Shown: positions 51,173 to 59,892, counted from the stretch's first letter. The stretch is 64,000 bases of DNA from Galactobacter caseinivorans (GCF_003640665.1 NZ_QQXL01000008.1:1-64000); one strand, 5' to 3'. The notes: generated by a model from the letters alone, not told the origin. Numbers and translations are program-made.

Positions 51173-52897
51173 ATGTCCGTTACGGACCAGTACCGCGCCG
51201 CCCGGGATCAGCTCCTTGCCCTCCGCGAGGATTACGCCACCGCGAAGGCGGAGTTTGTCTGGCCGCAACTGACCCACTTCAACTTTGGGCTGGACTGGTT
51301 TGATGAGGTCGCCGCCAGCCCCCGCGGCACCACGGAGGCGCTGGTGATCGTGGAGGAGGACGGCCGCCAGACCCGGCGGACGTGGAAGCAGCTCTCCGCC
51401 CGCTCAAACCAGGTCGCCAACTGGTTCCGGGCCCAGGGCATCAAGCGCGGCGACCGGGTCATCCTCATGCTCACCAACCAGGTGGAGCTGTGGGAGATCA
51501 TGCTGGCCGGCATGAAGCACGGCGTGGTCATGATCCCCACGACCACGCAGATGGGGCCCGCCGATCTGGCGGACCGGGTGGAGCGCGGCGGCGCCTCCTG
51601 GGCGGTGGCGCGCTCGGAGGATCTGTCAAAGTTCGACGCCGTTCCGGGCGCCTACCAGCGCATCACGGTGGATGAGCCAGTGGAGGGTGCGCTGAATTAC
51701 GCGGACTCCGCCCAGCTGGAGACCGCTTACCACCCAGACACCCTGACCCGCGGGGACGAGACGCTGCTGCTGTATTTCACCTCTGGCACCACGTCCAAGG
51801 CCAAGCTCGTGGAGCACACCCACACCTCCTACCCGGTGGGGCACCTCTCCACCATGTATTGGATTGGCTTGGAGCCCGGGGACGTGCACCTGAACGTGGC
51901 CTCCCCCGGTTGGGCCAAGCACGCCTGGTCCAACGTCTTTGCGCCGTGGATCGCGGAGGCCACCGTGTTCATCTACAACTACGCGCGCTTTGACGCCAAG
52001 GCGCTCATGGAGCAGATGGACGCGGAGGGTGTCACCAGTTTCTGTGCGCCGCCCACGGTGTGGCGCATGCTGATTCAGGCGGACCTGAGCCACCTGAAGA
52101 CGCCGCCGCGCAAGGTGGTCTCTGCCGGGGAGCCGCTCAACGCGGAGGTGATTGACCGCGTGGCGCAGGCCTGGGGGCAGACCATCCGCGACGGCTTTGG
52201 GCAGACCGAATCCACCGTGCAGACCGCCAATCCTCCCGGCATCCCCATCAAAATCGGGGCCATGGGCCGCCCCATGCCCGGCTACGACGTGGTGCTAGTG
52301 GACCCGGCCTCCGGCGTGGAGGCGGATGCCGGCGAGCTCTGCCTGCGCCTTGACCCGCGGCCGGTGGGGCTCATGGTGGGCTATCACGGTGACCCGGAGA
52401 AAACCGCGGACGCCTTCCGCGATGGTTACTACCACACGGGGGATATGGCGGAGCGGGACCAGAACGGGATCATCACCTACGTGGGCCGCGGCGACGACGT
52501 GTTCAAGTCCTCCGACTACCGCCTCTCCCCCTTTGAACTGGAGTCCGTGGTCATTGAACACCCCGCCGTGGCCGAGGCGGCCGTGGTGCCCTCCCCAGAC
52601 CCACTGAAGCTCTCCGTGCCCAAGGCCTTTGTGGTCCTGGCCGCTGGCTACCCCGCGGACGCCGACACAGCCGAATCCATCCTGAAGTACTGCCGCGAAC
52701 ACCTGGCCCCGTTCAAGCGCATCCGTCGGCTGGAGTTTGCCGAACTCCCCAAGACCGTCTCCGGCAAGATCAGGCGGGTGGAGCTGCGCCGGGCAGAAGA
52801 GGCGCGGCATCAGGGGGCCGGCGCGGAGAAGACGCAGCAGCCCGCGGGCCTTGGCCACGAATACCGGGACAGCGACTTCCCTGGTCTGAAGGGGTAG
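51173..52897 (+). CDS. Acyl-CoA synthetase / AMP-dependent ligase
   Basis: A 574-residue adenylate-forming enzyme. The P-loop YFTSGTTSKAKLVEHTH starts at 201; GFGQTES, YYHTGDMAERDQNG and GRGDDVFKSSDYRLSPFELE carry the adenine, hinge and CoA elements; the C-terminal acyl-transfer lysine is in LPKTVSGKIRRVEL. The pattern fits acetyl- to medium-chain acyl-CoA synthetases, not long-chain FadD. AGAGGGGA precedes the ATG. Substrate not fixed. Confidence 0.92.
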   Translation: MSVTDQYRAARDQLLALREDYATAKAEFVWPQLTHFNFGLDWFDEVAASPRGTTEALVIVEEDGRQTRRTWKQLSARSNQVANWFRAQGIKRGDRVILMLTNQVELWEIMLAGMKHGVVMIPTTTQMGPADLADRVERGGASWAVARSEDLSKFDAVPGAYQRITVDEPVEGALNYADSAQLETAYHPDTLTRGDETLLLYFTSGTTSKAKLVEHTHTSYPVGHLSTMYWIGLEPGDVHLNVASPGWAKHAWSNVFAPWIAEATVFIYNYARFDAKALMEQMDAEGVTSFCAPPTVWRMLIQADLSHLKTPPRKVVSAGEPLNAEVIDRVAQAWGQTIRDGFGQTESTVQTANPPGIPIKIGAMGRPMPGYDVVLVDPASGVEADAGELCLRLDPRPVGLMVGYHGDPEKTADAFRDGYYHTGDMAERDQNGIITYVGRGDDVFKSSDYRLSPFELESVVIEHPAVAEAAVVPSPDPLKLSVPKAFVVLAAGYPADADTAESILKYCREHLAPFKRIRRLEFAELPKTVSGKIRRVELRRAEEARHQGAGAEKTQQPAGLGHEYRDSDFPGLKG

Positions 52898-52920
52898 CCC
52901 GGCCCTCAACTTGATAGCGT

Positions 52921-53736
52921 GTGCGGGTGAAGATCGCGACCTGGAATGTGAACTCCCTCCGTGCCCGCGCAGACCGGGTTGAGGCCTGGCTGGAGGCCAA
53001 CGACGTGGACGTCCTGGCCATCCAAGAGACCAAGTGCAAAGACGAGAACTTCCCGTGGGAACTCTTTGAGCGCCTGGACTACGAGGTGGCCCACTTTGGC
53101 TTCAGCCAGTGGAATGGCGTCGCGATTGCCTCCCGCGTGGGGCTGGACGACGTGCAGCGCACCTTTGCGGGTCAGCCCGCCTTCGGCAAGGGCGGCAAGG
53201 ACCCGGTGCAAGAGGCTCGCGCCATCGGCGCCACCTGCGGCGGCGTGCGGGTGTGGAGCCTGTACGTCCCCAACGGGCGCGGGCTGCAGGATGAGCACAT
53301 GCCGTACAAGCTGGAGTGGCTGGACGTGCTGCGCCAGGACGTGGAGGGGTGGCTGGCGCAGGACCCGGAGGCGCAGTTTGCCCTGACAGGGGACTGGAAC
53401 ATTGCCCCGCGGGATGAGGACGTCTGGGACATGCAGTACTTCCTCGAGAACAACCTCACGCACGTCTCCGCCCCGGAGCGCCAGGCCTTCCAGGACTTCC
53501 TCGATGCCGGGCTGACGGACCCCATGCGCCAGCGGCACCCCGGCCCCGGCCCCGGCGTCTACACCTACTGGGATTACACGCAGCTGCGCTTCCCCAAGAA
53601 AGAGGGCATGCGCATCGACTTCCAGTTGCTCTCCCCCGCCCTGGCCTCCCGTGTGGTGGACGCCAACGTGGACCGCGAGGAGCGCAAGGGCAAGGGCGCC
53701 TCTGATCACGCGCCCGTGGTGGTGGAGCTGTCCTGA
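52921..53736 (+). CDS. xth: Exodeoxyribonuclease III (AP endonuclease)
   Basis: A 271-residue EEP-fold nuclease of base excision repair. The motifs are KIATWNVNSLRAR, IQETKCKDE (metal Glu near 36), LTGDWNIAPRDEDVW, and GASDHAPVVVEL with the catalytic Asp-His at the end. GTG 52921 is the likely start; no ribosome site is plain. It overlaps the next gene by one base. Confidence 0.95.
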   Translation: MRVKIATWNVNSLRARADRVEAWLEANDVDVLAIQETKCKDENFPWELFERLDYEVAHFGFSQWNGVAIASRVGLDDVQRTFAGQPAFGKGGKDPVQEARAIGATCGGVRVWSLYVPNGRGLQDEHMPYKLEWLDVLRQDVEGWLAQDPEAQFALTGDWNIAPRDEDVWDMQYFLENNLTHVSAPERQAFQDFLDAGLTDPMRQRHPGPGPGVYTYWDYTQLRFPKKEGMRIDFQLLSPALASRVVDANVDREERKGKGASDHAPVVVELS

Positions 53737-54587
53737 TGCTCCCGGACGTGGCCCCTGGCGTGCGGCGCAACCTGCCGCCCACGGCTCACCTTCGCGTGTT
53801 TTCACCGCTGCGGGCCTTTGATGACACGGATCAGTTGCTGATTCGTGAGCAAGAGCCCGCGTCCCGCATGTCCTACGAGATCACCGCGCGCCGGGCGCTG
53901 CTCACGCGCGTGACCCGGGACGTCACGGACCCGTTCCCGCACGAGACGCTGGAGCGCTACCGGGTGCTGCACCACCCCACGGAGGAGGGCACGGGCACCT
54001 TTTACTGCCCGGAGCAGCTCCCGTTGCGCGCGGGCATGGCCGCGGGGCTGTTGGAGGACGAGCTCCCCTTTGCGCTGATGGACGCGGTGATTCCGGCGAC
54101 GGCGGCAGAGGCCCACTCGGAGCGCCTCCAGGAACACGGGATGTGGCTGGATGATGAGCCGCTTTTCACCCGGGACGCCACCTGGGGCATCCCCTTGAGT
54201 TGGTTCGCCACGATCCACGAGGACGATCCCCACGAGGTGGATGATCACGACGGAGTGCTCACCTCCGTGCGCCTGCGCGTGCCGGTGGTGCTGGCGGTGG
54301 AGCGCACAGCGCGGGCCGTTGCGATCGTGGCCAGGGCGGCGGAGGAGCTACCGCTCCTTGACCAGCTCTCCGAGCTCAACGAGTGGCTGCAGCGCTTCCA
54401 CCCGGATTCCATCCTTGAGATGGACTACGGACCCATGGCACAGACGGTGTGGCCGGACGAGACCCCGAGCGATCTGCGTGAGGGCCTGGACGCCCTGGAT
54501 GAGGGCGATCTGCTCTCCGCCGCCGCGGCGCATCACCGGATCAGCCGGCGCTGGCATACCGTGCGCCTGCTGGGGCGGGCCAGCTAA
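53736..54587 (+). CDS. Conserved actinobacterial protein of unknown function
   Basis: A 283-residue soluble protein, ATG overlapping the xth stop (TGATG). Recognisable features are HLRVFSPLRAFDD at the start, the central YRVLHHPTEEGTGTFYCPEQLPLRAG with a lone Cys, and PLSWFATIHEDDPHE. No membrane segment or known catalytic motif is seen. Coupling to exonuclease III suggests joint expression, so a link to repair is possible but unproved. Confidence 0.8.
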   Translation: MLPDVAPGVRRNLPPTAHLRVFSPLRAFDDTDQLLIREQEPASRMSYEITARRALLTRVTRDVTDPFPHETLERYRVLHHPTEEGTGTFYCPEQLPLRAGMAAGLLEDELPFALMDAVIPATAAEAHSERLQEHGMWLDDEPLFTRDATWGIPLSWFATIHEDDPHEVDDHDGVLTSVRLRVPVVLAVERTARAVAIVARAAEELPLLDQLSELNEWLQRFHPDSILEMDYGPMAQTVWPDETPSDLREGLDALDEGDLLSAAAAHHRISRRWHTVRLLGRAS

Positions 54588-54594
54588 AAGGCCC

Positions 54595-55341
54595 TCAGGC
54601 CCCGGTGCTGGGGAAGGTGGAGTAGTCGCTGTTCAAGTCGGCGGAACCGGTGGCCGCGATCATGAGCCCAATGAAGAGGAAATAGCTCAGAATCGGCGCC
54701 ACGCTGGCCACCACGATGCCAAAGATCCCCAGGGCACGGCCCTTGTTCGTGACGGTGCCGATGATGCCCAGGACCAGCCCGGCGATGCCCAAGAAGCTGG
54801 CGATGCTCTGCGCAATCACGGCGCCCCCAGCGGCGGCCACGCCCGCTTCACTATTACCGGTTTCGATGGCTTGGCGCATCTGGTCGATCACAATAAAGTC
54901 CGCGATCACGCTGACGGCTAAGGCGAGGACCGCCAATCCCAAGCCAAGAATGCCCGTGAGGGGGCTTCCCGGCGGCCGGGGCGGCGTCGGGGCCGCCACG
55001 GGGTACATGTAGGCGCCTGGCTGCGCGTACCCGGGCGCCCCGTAGGGCTGCTGGTAACCGGGCTGGGCATACCCGGGCTGCTGGTAACCGGGCTGCGCAT
55101 ACTGCTGCTGGTACCCGCCCTGTTGGTAACCGGGCTGCTGGTACCCGCCCTGTTGGTACCCGGGCTGCTGGTAACCGGCCTGCGGGTACGACGAGTTCGT
55201 CTGCGTCCCCTTCGTATCCCAGGCATCCGGATCAAAGGTGGAGGGCTGCGCGGAGCCGTCCGCGGGCTCAGTGCCGGGGGTGCTACCGCTTCGGCGGGCC
55301 TCGTCATCTCCGTTGGGCGGGGTCGGCGGGAAGAGCGTCAT
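54595..55341 (-). CDS. DUF4190-like small membrane protein with YQQPG repeats
   Basis: A 248-residue protein from ATG 55341 (AGGAGATCC upstream). The N-terminal half is polar, then rich in YQQPGYQQGG words (about residues 55-110). The C-terminal half has three to four helices: GILGLGLAVLALAVSVIADF, FLGIAGLVLGIIGTV, and ALGIFGIVVASVAPILSYFL. The GxxxxLG-type helices resemble DUF4190. The longer frame to 55944 is an antisense shadow of the next gene. Role unknown. Confidence 0.8.
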   Translation of the reverse strand: MTLFPPTPPNGDDEARRSGSTPGTEPADGSAQPSTFDPDAWDTKGTQTNSSYPQAGYQQPGYQQGGYQQPGYQQGGYQQQYAQPGYQQPGYAQPGYQQPYGAPGYAQPGAYMYPVAAPTPPRPPGSPLTGILGLGLAVLALAVSVIADFIVIDQMRQAIETGNSEAGVAAAGGAVIAQSIASFLGIAGLVLGIIGTVTNKGRALGIFGIVVASVAPILSYFLFIGLMIAATGSADLNSDYSTFPSTGA

Positions 55342-55388
55342 GCGGATCTCCTGGGGACTGCTGGTTGGGAAACGACTGCACTGAGCAG

Positions 55389-56000
55389 TCAGCGTACGCG
55401 TTCGGTGCGGGCAAAGCGGGCGCGGGTGCCGCTGACCAATTCCACGAGCACCGGCCCCTGCAGGCCCACCCGCTCGTCCAGTTCTTGAACCCAGCGATCC
55501 ATATCCTGGACCAACCGCAGCGGTTCCGCGCCGGGACGGGGCTGGATTCGCACACGCAACCCAGCGGCGTCGGCCTGCTGATCCCACACGCTCATGGAGA
55601 CGCTGAGGATGTCGCCGCGGTCCGCGAGCGCGCGCTTGAGCAGCGCGGTCGGCACGGATCCGGTAATTTCTACGACGCCGCGGGCCTGGCCCTCTGGCAC
55701 CGCCTCGCGGCTGTAAAGCGTGACGCGTCCGCGACCCTGCGAGAGCATCCAGACCACGGCAAAAACCACGATCAGGACCGCCGGAACCGCCAGGGCCAGC
55801 CACACCCACCCGCCGCCGCCGGTGGACGTGGCACCCCACGTCTCCGTGACCCAGGTGTTGATGCTCGCCAAGGGGGCCGCGACCGCGGAGGCGTACGCCG
55901 GCAGGACCGAGACAAGGATGAGGTGTGCCCCGAACAGGACACACAGGACGCCCAAGATGGCCAAGATGGTGCGGTTGAGGCCGCGTGGTGTGCGGTTCAC
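55389..56000 (-). CDS. amaP: AmaP-like membrane protein of an Asp23 cluster
   Basis: A 203-residue protein with two N-terminal helices (about 10-34 and 62-84) and a C-terminal soluble part of beta-alpha type (VTLYSREAVPEGQARGVVEITGSVPTALLKRALA). Size and topology match the membrane anchor AmaP that holds Asp23 at the membrane in Gram-positive bacteria. It overlaps the upstream gene by 4 bp and is last in the three-gene unit. Confidence 0.7.
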   Translation of the reverse strand: MNRTPRGLNRTILAILGVLCVLFGAHLILVSVLPAYASAVAAPLASINTWVTETWGATSTGGGGWVWLALAVPAVLIVVFAVVWMLSQGRGRVTLYSREAVPEGQARGVVEITGSVPTALLKRALADRGDILSVSMSVWDQQADAAGLRVRIQPRPGAEPLRLVQDMDRWVQELDERVGLQGPVLVELVSGTRARFARTERVR

Positions 56001-56596
56001 TGTCCCACCACCCCCGTGGCGGTCACGGTGACGGAGACCGTGAAGACGCCGGCAAAGCCCTGCCGTTCCAGCTCGGAACGCACGCCCTCCTCCACCGCCG
56101 CCCCCTCGATGGAGACGCCGGAGGTGGGGCGGACGGTGACGAGCACGGCCGCGCGGTCCACGATCACCCGCACCTGATCCGGCCCGACGCCGGCGGCGAG
56201 GTGGGCCGCGCGGACCAGGGACTGCCCAATCACGTCGTCATCCACCAGCGCCACCACTCGGTGGGTGGGCAGGCTGTGCCTGCGGCGGGTCCCGCGGGTC
56301 AGCGCCGCGGCCAACAGGCCAACGCCAATGGCCAGGATCAGCCCGCCCGCCACGGCGACGCCCACGGGGGGATTGCTGCTGCCGGGCAGGCCCACGAACC
56401 AGGCCCAGGCCCGTTCCGGCGCAATCAGCCAGGGCTCATGACCCACGGCGCGCGTGCCGGTTTCCAGGGCAAGGTAGCCCAGTAGCGCAATGACCACCAC
56501 ACCGACCAGCACGGAGAGGCCGGAGCGCGAGGCCCTGGTTTCGCGCTGAAGAATGTCCTGGTTCAGCGTGTCCAGGTCGCGGGCGCGGCGACTCAT
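55997..56596 (-). CDS. DUF6286-type membrane protein of an Asp23 cluster
   Basis: A 199-residue protein with helices at about 27-45 and 78-100 and a soluble C-terminal domain of about 95 residues (VALVDDDVIGQSLVRAAHLAAGVGPDQVRVIVDRAAVLVTVRP). This matches the DUF6286 arrangement found beside Asp23 proteins in actinobacteria. It overlaps both neighbours by 4 bp, so all three are made together. Confidence 0.75.
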   Translation of the reverse strand: MSRRARDLDTLNQDILQRETRASRSGLSVLVGVVVIALLGYLALETGTRAVGHEPWLIAPERAWAWFVGLPGSSNPPVGVAVAGGLILAIGVGLLAAALTRGTRRRHSLPTHRVVALVDDDVIGQSLVRAAHLAAGVGPDQVRVIVDRAAVLVTVRPTSGVSIEGAAVEEGVRSELERQGFAGVFTVSVTVTATGVVGQ

Positions 56597-57720
56597 GCGG
56601 GGCTCTCCTGAGTCGTAAGGGTGTTCTTGGTCTTGGCGGGAACGGCGTCCGCGTCATCAAAGATGACTCCGGTGACCTGCACGTCCACGCGGGACAGGCG
56701 CGCGCCGGTCACGGCCTCAAAGTCGCGCCGCAACGGTGCGCGCAACCCCAGGGCACGTTCGCGAAGGGACACTGCGTCCCCGTCCACTCCCGAGCCCGGC
56801 TCGGGTGCGGCGGAAGGCGCCGTGGCGCTCAGTGGGCGCACCGGCAGCGGCAGGTTCAGGCGCAGCGCCAGGTCCCCCGCGTCGTCGCGCAGTGAAATTC
56901 CCACCCGGTTCACCGGCACCGCAAAAGCCCTCGCGGCCAGCTGCTGCGCGGTGGAGCTCAGCGCGCGGCTGCCGACCCGGACGTGGCCGGGAATGCTGCC
57001 CGACGCCGCTTGGTCGGCTCCCCCGAGCGGCGCAGGGACGGTGCCGGGGCTGGGATTCTTCTCCTCGGCGGCGACCTCTAGCACGTCCACGTTGACCTCC
57101 GCCAGGGTGCGTCCGGCATCCGCCAGCGCAGCGGCGACGGCCTGCTGCACGCGGGCCGCTGTGTCCCGCAGCGGGTAGGTATAGGAGACAACGATGCCCA
57201 GATCCACCGCCAGCTCGGCGTTGCCCTGGGTCACGGAGACGCCGGCCGAGGAATCCTGCCCGATCGCCTGAGCCAGGCGGCCCAACGCCCGGGAGACGGG
57301 CTCGCCGACACCCAAGACGCCGGGGACTCCGGTCACGGCGCGGCGAATGATGACCGCCGGGGACATGTCCTCCGCGGGCTCGGTTTCAAGCGCAGGCTCG
57401 GTTTCCTGTGCGGGCGTGCGGTCCACCGCCGGCATCTTGGGCGCATCACCCAAGGGACGCTGTGGCACGCGGGCCACCCGCTGGGCCCCGGTGGGCGGAT
57501 GCGGGGGCGTGGCTGGAGGCTGCGGCCTGCTGGCGGGTGGCGCAGCGACAGGGGCAGCGCCTGGCGCAGGGACGACCGGCACGGCGCCCGTCGGCGGGGT
57601 GCTGGGGCGCGGCGGCACGGATGCGCCCTGCGGCTTGGGTGCTAACGGTGTTTCCTGGCGCGTTTCCGGGCTGCGCGCGGGGGGACGCGGCGACCGATCC
57701 GGGCGTTGTGGCTCCTGCAT
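56593..57720 (-). CDS. Asp23/Gls24 family envelope stress protein
   Basis: A 375-residue protein. The first 120 residues are a Pro-rich tail. From about 121 comes an Asp23 domain (VIIRRAVTGVPGVLGVGEP ... AELAVDLGIVVSYTYPLRDTAARVQQAVAAAL), and the C-terminal part repeats a similar beta-alpha pattern. Asp23 proteins sit at the membrane and support envelope stress tolerance. Codons at 56996-57021 are a GCCCGACG repeat copy encoding GADQAASGS in a linker. First gene of the unit; no ribosome site is obvious before ATG 57720. Confidence 0.85.
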   Translation of the reverse strand: MQEPQRPDRSPRPPARSPETRQETPLAPKPQGASVPPRPSTPPTGAVPVVPAPGAAPVAAPPASRPQPPATPPHPPTGAQRVARVPQRPLGDAPKMPAVDRTPAQETEPALETEPAEDMSPAVIIRRAVTGVPGVLGVGEPVSRALGRLAQAIGQDSSAGVSVTQGNAELAVDLGIVVSYTYPLRDTAARVQQAVAAALADAGRTLAEVNVDVLEVAAEEKNPSPGTVPAPLGGADQAASGSIPGHVRVGSRALSSTAQQLAARAFAVPVNRVGISLRDDAGDLALRLNLPLPVRPLSATAPSAAPEPGSGVDGDAVSLRERALGLRAPLRRDFEAVTGARLSRVDVQVTGVIFDDADAVPAKTKNTLTTQESPA

Positions 57721-57798
57721 GCGCTCGCCTCCTCAAGATGCTCGCGGTGTGCGTGACGTGACGCCACCCAGCCTACCCGCGGGGGCAGACACCGTGCC

Positions 57799-58026
57799 TC
57801 AGAGCGGCGTTGGCAACACGCCGCCGTCCGCCCTGACCGCCGCCCCGTTGGTTGCCGAGGACAGGGGACTGGCCAGGAATGCGACCAGGTTCGCCACCTC
57901 CTCGGGTTCCAGGAATCTCTGGACAAGGGAGGTAGGGCGCACCAGCGCCGCCCAGGCCAAGCAGCTCGGCGCTTCCAGCCGGCGCATCACCCAGGCCATC
58001 AACGCTGAAGGGGCCTGGGCGCCCAC
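57799..58026 (-). pseudogene. C-terminal fragment of a short-chain dehydrogenase
   Basis: The frame ends LEPEEVANLVAFLASPLSSATNGAAVRADGG, the standard C-terminus of SDR enzymes of the YkvO/oxidoreductase group. The Rossmann motif and YxxxK site are absent, and nothing upstream restores them: a MarR gene begins 26 bp to the right. It is a remnant of a deleted gene within the 331-bp gap 57721-58052. Confidence 0.8.
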
Positions 58027-58052
58027 CCCCTGAACGTGACAAGAGGTGCGCG

Positions 58053-58496
58053 TCAGTCCGGTTCCGGCGGCGCGTCAAGGAGCTGCGCCGCCTGCCCAAG
58101 CCACCGCGCCACGATGTCCAGCTCGTGGGGTTCAAACCCCTGCGTCAGCGCGGCGTTGAGGTGGCCTATGGCGGCAATGGCCTCCCTGCCCGTGGCCGCG
58201 CCCTTCGTGGTGAGCGCCACGCGGGTGACGCGCTGATCCGCCTCATCCAGGGCACGCTCCACGAGCCCGCTGGCCTCCATGCGCTTGATCAACCCGGTGG
58301 TTCCCGCCGGCGATGCGCCTAGCGCCGCGGCCAGCTGGCTCATGGTGGCGCCGGGCTGGCTGGCCAGGTAAAACAGCACACCACTCGTCGCCGCAGTCAC
58401 CCCAGCGCCCTTGCCCCTCGCATCGATCCAGCGGCGGACGGAACGCTCAGCTGTCGTGAGGAGAAAGACCAGCCGGGGCGGCCTGCGGGGACTCAT
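58053..58496 (-). CDS. MarR family transcriptional regulator
   Basis: A 147-residue regulator with the MarR winged helix: SGVLFYLASQPGATMSQLAAALGASPAGTTGLIKRMEASGLVERALDEADQRVTRVALT in the usual order (helix-turn-helix about 45-75, wing DEADQR). ATG 58496 overlaps the stop of the upstream hydrolase gene (ATGA), so hydrolase and regulator form one operon. A palindrome over the operon start is its probable site. Confidence 0.92.
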   Translation of the reverse strand: MSPRRPPRLVFLLTTAERSVRRWIDARGKGAGVTAATSGVLFYLASQPGATMSQLAAALGASPAGTTGLIKRMEASGLVERALDEADQRVTRVALTTKGAATGREAIAAIGHLNAALTQGFEPHELDIVARWLGQAAQLLDAPPEPD

Positions 58497-59410
58497 GCGG
58501 ACGTCTTGGCTTGTTCTTGGAGCCACTCATTCACGCTGGGCCACAGGGTGTCGCGGTGCGCGCGTCGGAAGAATCCCATGTGGCCAATCGCGGCCCCACC
58601 TACCGGATCAAGGGTGCGCCGCTGAACGTCGGCGTTGCTGAGGTGATCCGTGATGGCATCGACCTGCGCCGGCGTGGCCCAGGGGTCATCACTGAATCCG
58701 ATCGCCAGCACCTTGCGCGTCACCCTGGCCGCCCGCTCCGCGGCGTCCATGGTGGGGTCGTCAAAGAAGTAGCCGGGGAGCCGGGACCAGGCACTCCACT
58801 CCAGCATGGCGGCGCCGGGCATGTCCTCTCCCAGCCCCAGCCGCTTCCCCGGCACAAAGCCAAGCAGCCGGGCCGTGGCCGGCCCCAGCACCCTGAGTAC
58901 CAGGCCAACACGACGCCGTTCGGCCGGGTTCGGGATGGTCGCGGTGACCCCGGCGTGGGAGGCGATCGTGACGAAGCCCTGCAGCCCGGACGAGCCGTAA
59001 TCAAGGGAGAGCGCGTGCCCGCCGACGCTGTGCCCTACCGCGAGCTGCGGCACGTCCGGGAAGCGACCCCGCGCCCATTCAGCGACCGCCGGCACGTCCA
59101 CGGCCATCCAATCCCGCATCCGCATCCCCCGGTGCTGGCGCGGGGAGCCGGAGCTGCCGGTGCCGCGGTAGTCATAGGTGAGGACCGCAAAGCCCTGGCC
59201 CGCCAGGTATTCGGCAAACCCGGTATAGAGGCGCTCCGGAACGGCGGTGGCCGGGTGCAGCACCACTGTGGCGATCACGTCCTCCGTGCGGGCCGGCTCC
59301 ACGAGGTGCCCTCTCAGCTGACCGGAGGGGGTCTGGATGTGCAGGGGCGTTGAGGTGGTGGCTGATGTGCTGGTTTCTGAGGCGGTGGCGTCACCGGAAT
59401 TACTTCGCAT
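58493..59410 (-). CDS. Alpha/beta hydrolase
   Basis: A 305-residue serine hydrolase. The oxyanion region VLHPATAVPERLYTGFAEYLAGQGFAVLTYDYRGTGSSG is seen in pieces, the nucleophile elbow GHSVGG near residue 140, and the catalytic His in GAAIGHMGFFR near 285. The N-terminal 25 residues are Ser/Thr-rich. The type resembles YheT/AcoR-like esterases; substrate unknown. Start ATG 59410 lies inside a 14-bp palindrome. Operon with the MarR regulator. Confidence 0.9.
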   Translation of the reverse strand: MRSNSGDATASETSTSATTSTPLHIQTPSGQLRGHLVEPARTEDVIATVVLHPATAVPERLYTGFAEYLAGQGFAVLTYDYRGTGSSGSPRQHRGMRMRDWMAVDVPAVAEWARGRFPDVPQLAVGHSVGGHALSLDYGSSGLQGFVTIASHAGVTATIPNPAERRRVGLVLRVLGPATARLLGFVPGKRLGLGEDMPGAAMLEWSAWSRLPGYFFDDPTMDAAERAARVTRKVLAIGFSDDPWATPAQVDAITDHLSNADVQRRTLDPVGGAAIGHMGFFRRAHRDTLWPSVNEWLQEQAKTSA

Positions 59411-59416
59411 GCGAAG
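59403..59416. promoter_or_regulatory. Palindrome covering the hydrolase-marR start codon
   Basis: CTTCGCATGCGAAG is a perfect 14-bp palindrome, and its central CATG carries the start codon of the hydrolase. MarR proteins often bind such sites at their own operon. A transcript lacking a leader, or one blocked by binding there, would fit. Confidence 0.65.
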
Positions 59417-59472
59417 AATCTACGCGATGAACGCTCCACGGCACACCCCCGCGCCAGCGCGGCCCCGCCCAG

Positions 59473-59892
59473 TCAGTTGATGATCTGCGCGCTCTCATCG
59501 TGGCGCAAGGTCTCCAGCCGCACCCTCCACTCCTCCAGAGCCCTGGGCGTCAGCCGGGTCCAGTCGGTGACCTGGCGCACCACCCTGAGTGGCTCGGAGC
59601 TGCGATAGGAGCGGGTGGGGTTCCCGGGGAACTTCTTGTCCGTGACGTTCGGGTCGTCCTCAAACGGTCCGGTCGGCTCCACCTGGTACACGTACGCCAC
59701 CCCGCCCCGCGCGCCCAGCGCCGCGATCTCGGCAGCCAGCCCCGCGCCGTCGGGCAGGGCAGTGAAATAAATGTGATTCATCAGCACTTCTGGCCGATAG
59801 TTGGAGCGAAAGCCGGGCGTGAGCAGGTCGCCAGGGGCCAGTGCCACCCTGGTTCCATGGAAGAACGGTCCGGCTTCGAGTGCGGTATCCAT
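59473..59892 (-). CDS. arr: Rifamycin ADP-ribosyltransferase
   Basis: A 139-residue enzyme of the Arr family, which inactivates rifamycins by ADP-ribosylation with NAD. The family core is intact: GPFFHGTRVALAPGDLLTPGFRSNYRPEVLMNHIYFTALPDGAGLAAE and PTGPFEDDPNVTDKKFPGNPTRSYRS are present in pieces, with His12, Tyr42 and Asp85 at the places of the catalytic residues of the mycobacterial enzyme. Length equals the family norm. Chromosomal arr genes occur in many actinomycetes, so this need not be acquired. Confidence 0.95.
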   Translation of the reverse strand: MDTALEAGPFFHGTRVALAPGDLLTPGFRSNYRPEVLMNHIYFTALPDGAGLAAEIAALGARGGVAYVYQVEPTGPFEDDPNVTDKKFPGNPTRSYRSSEPLRVVRQVTDWTRLTPRALEEWRVRLETLRHDESAQIIN

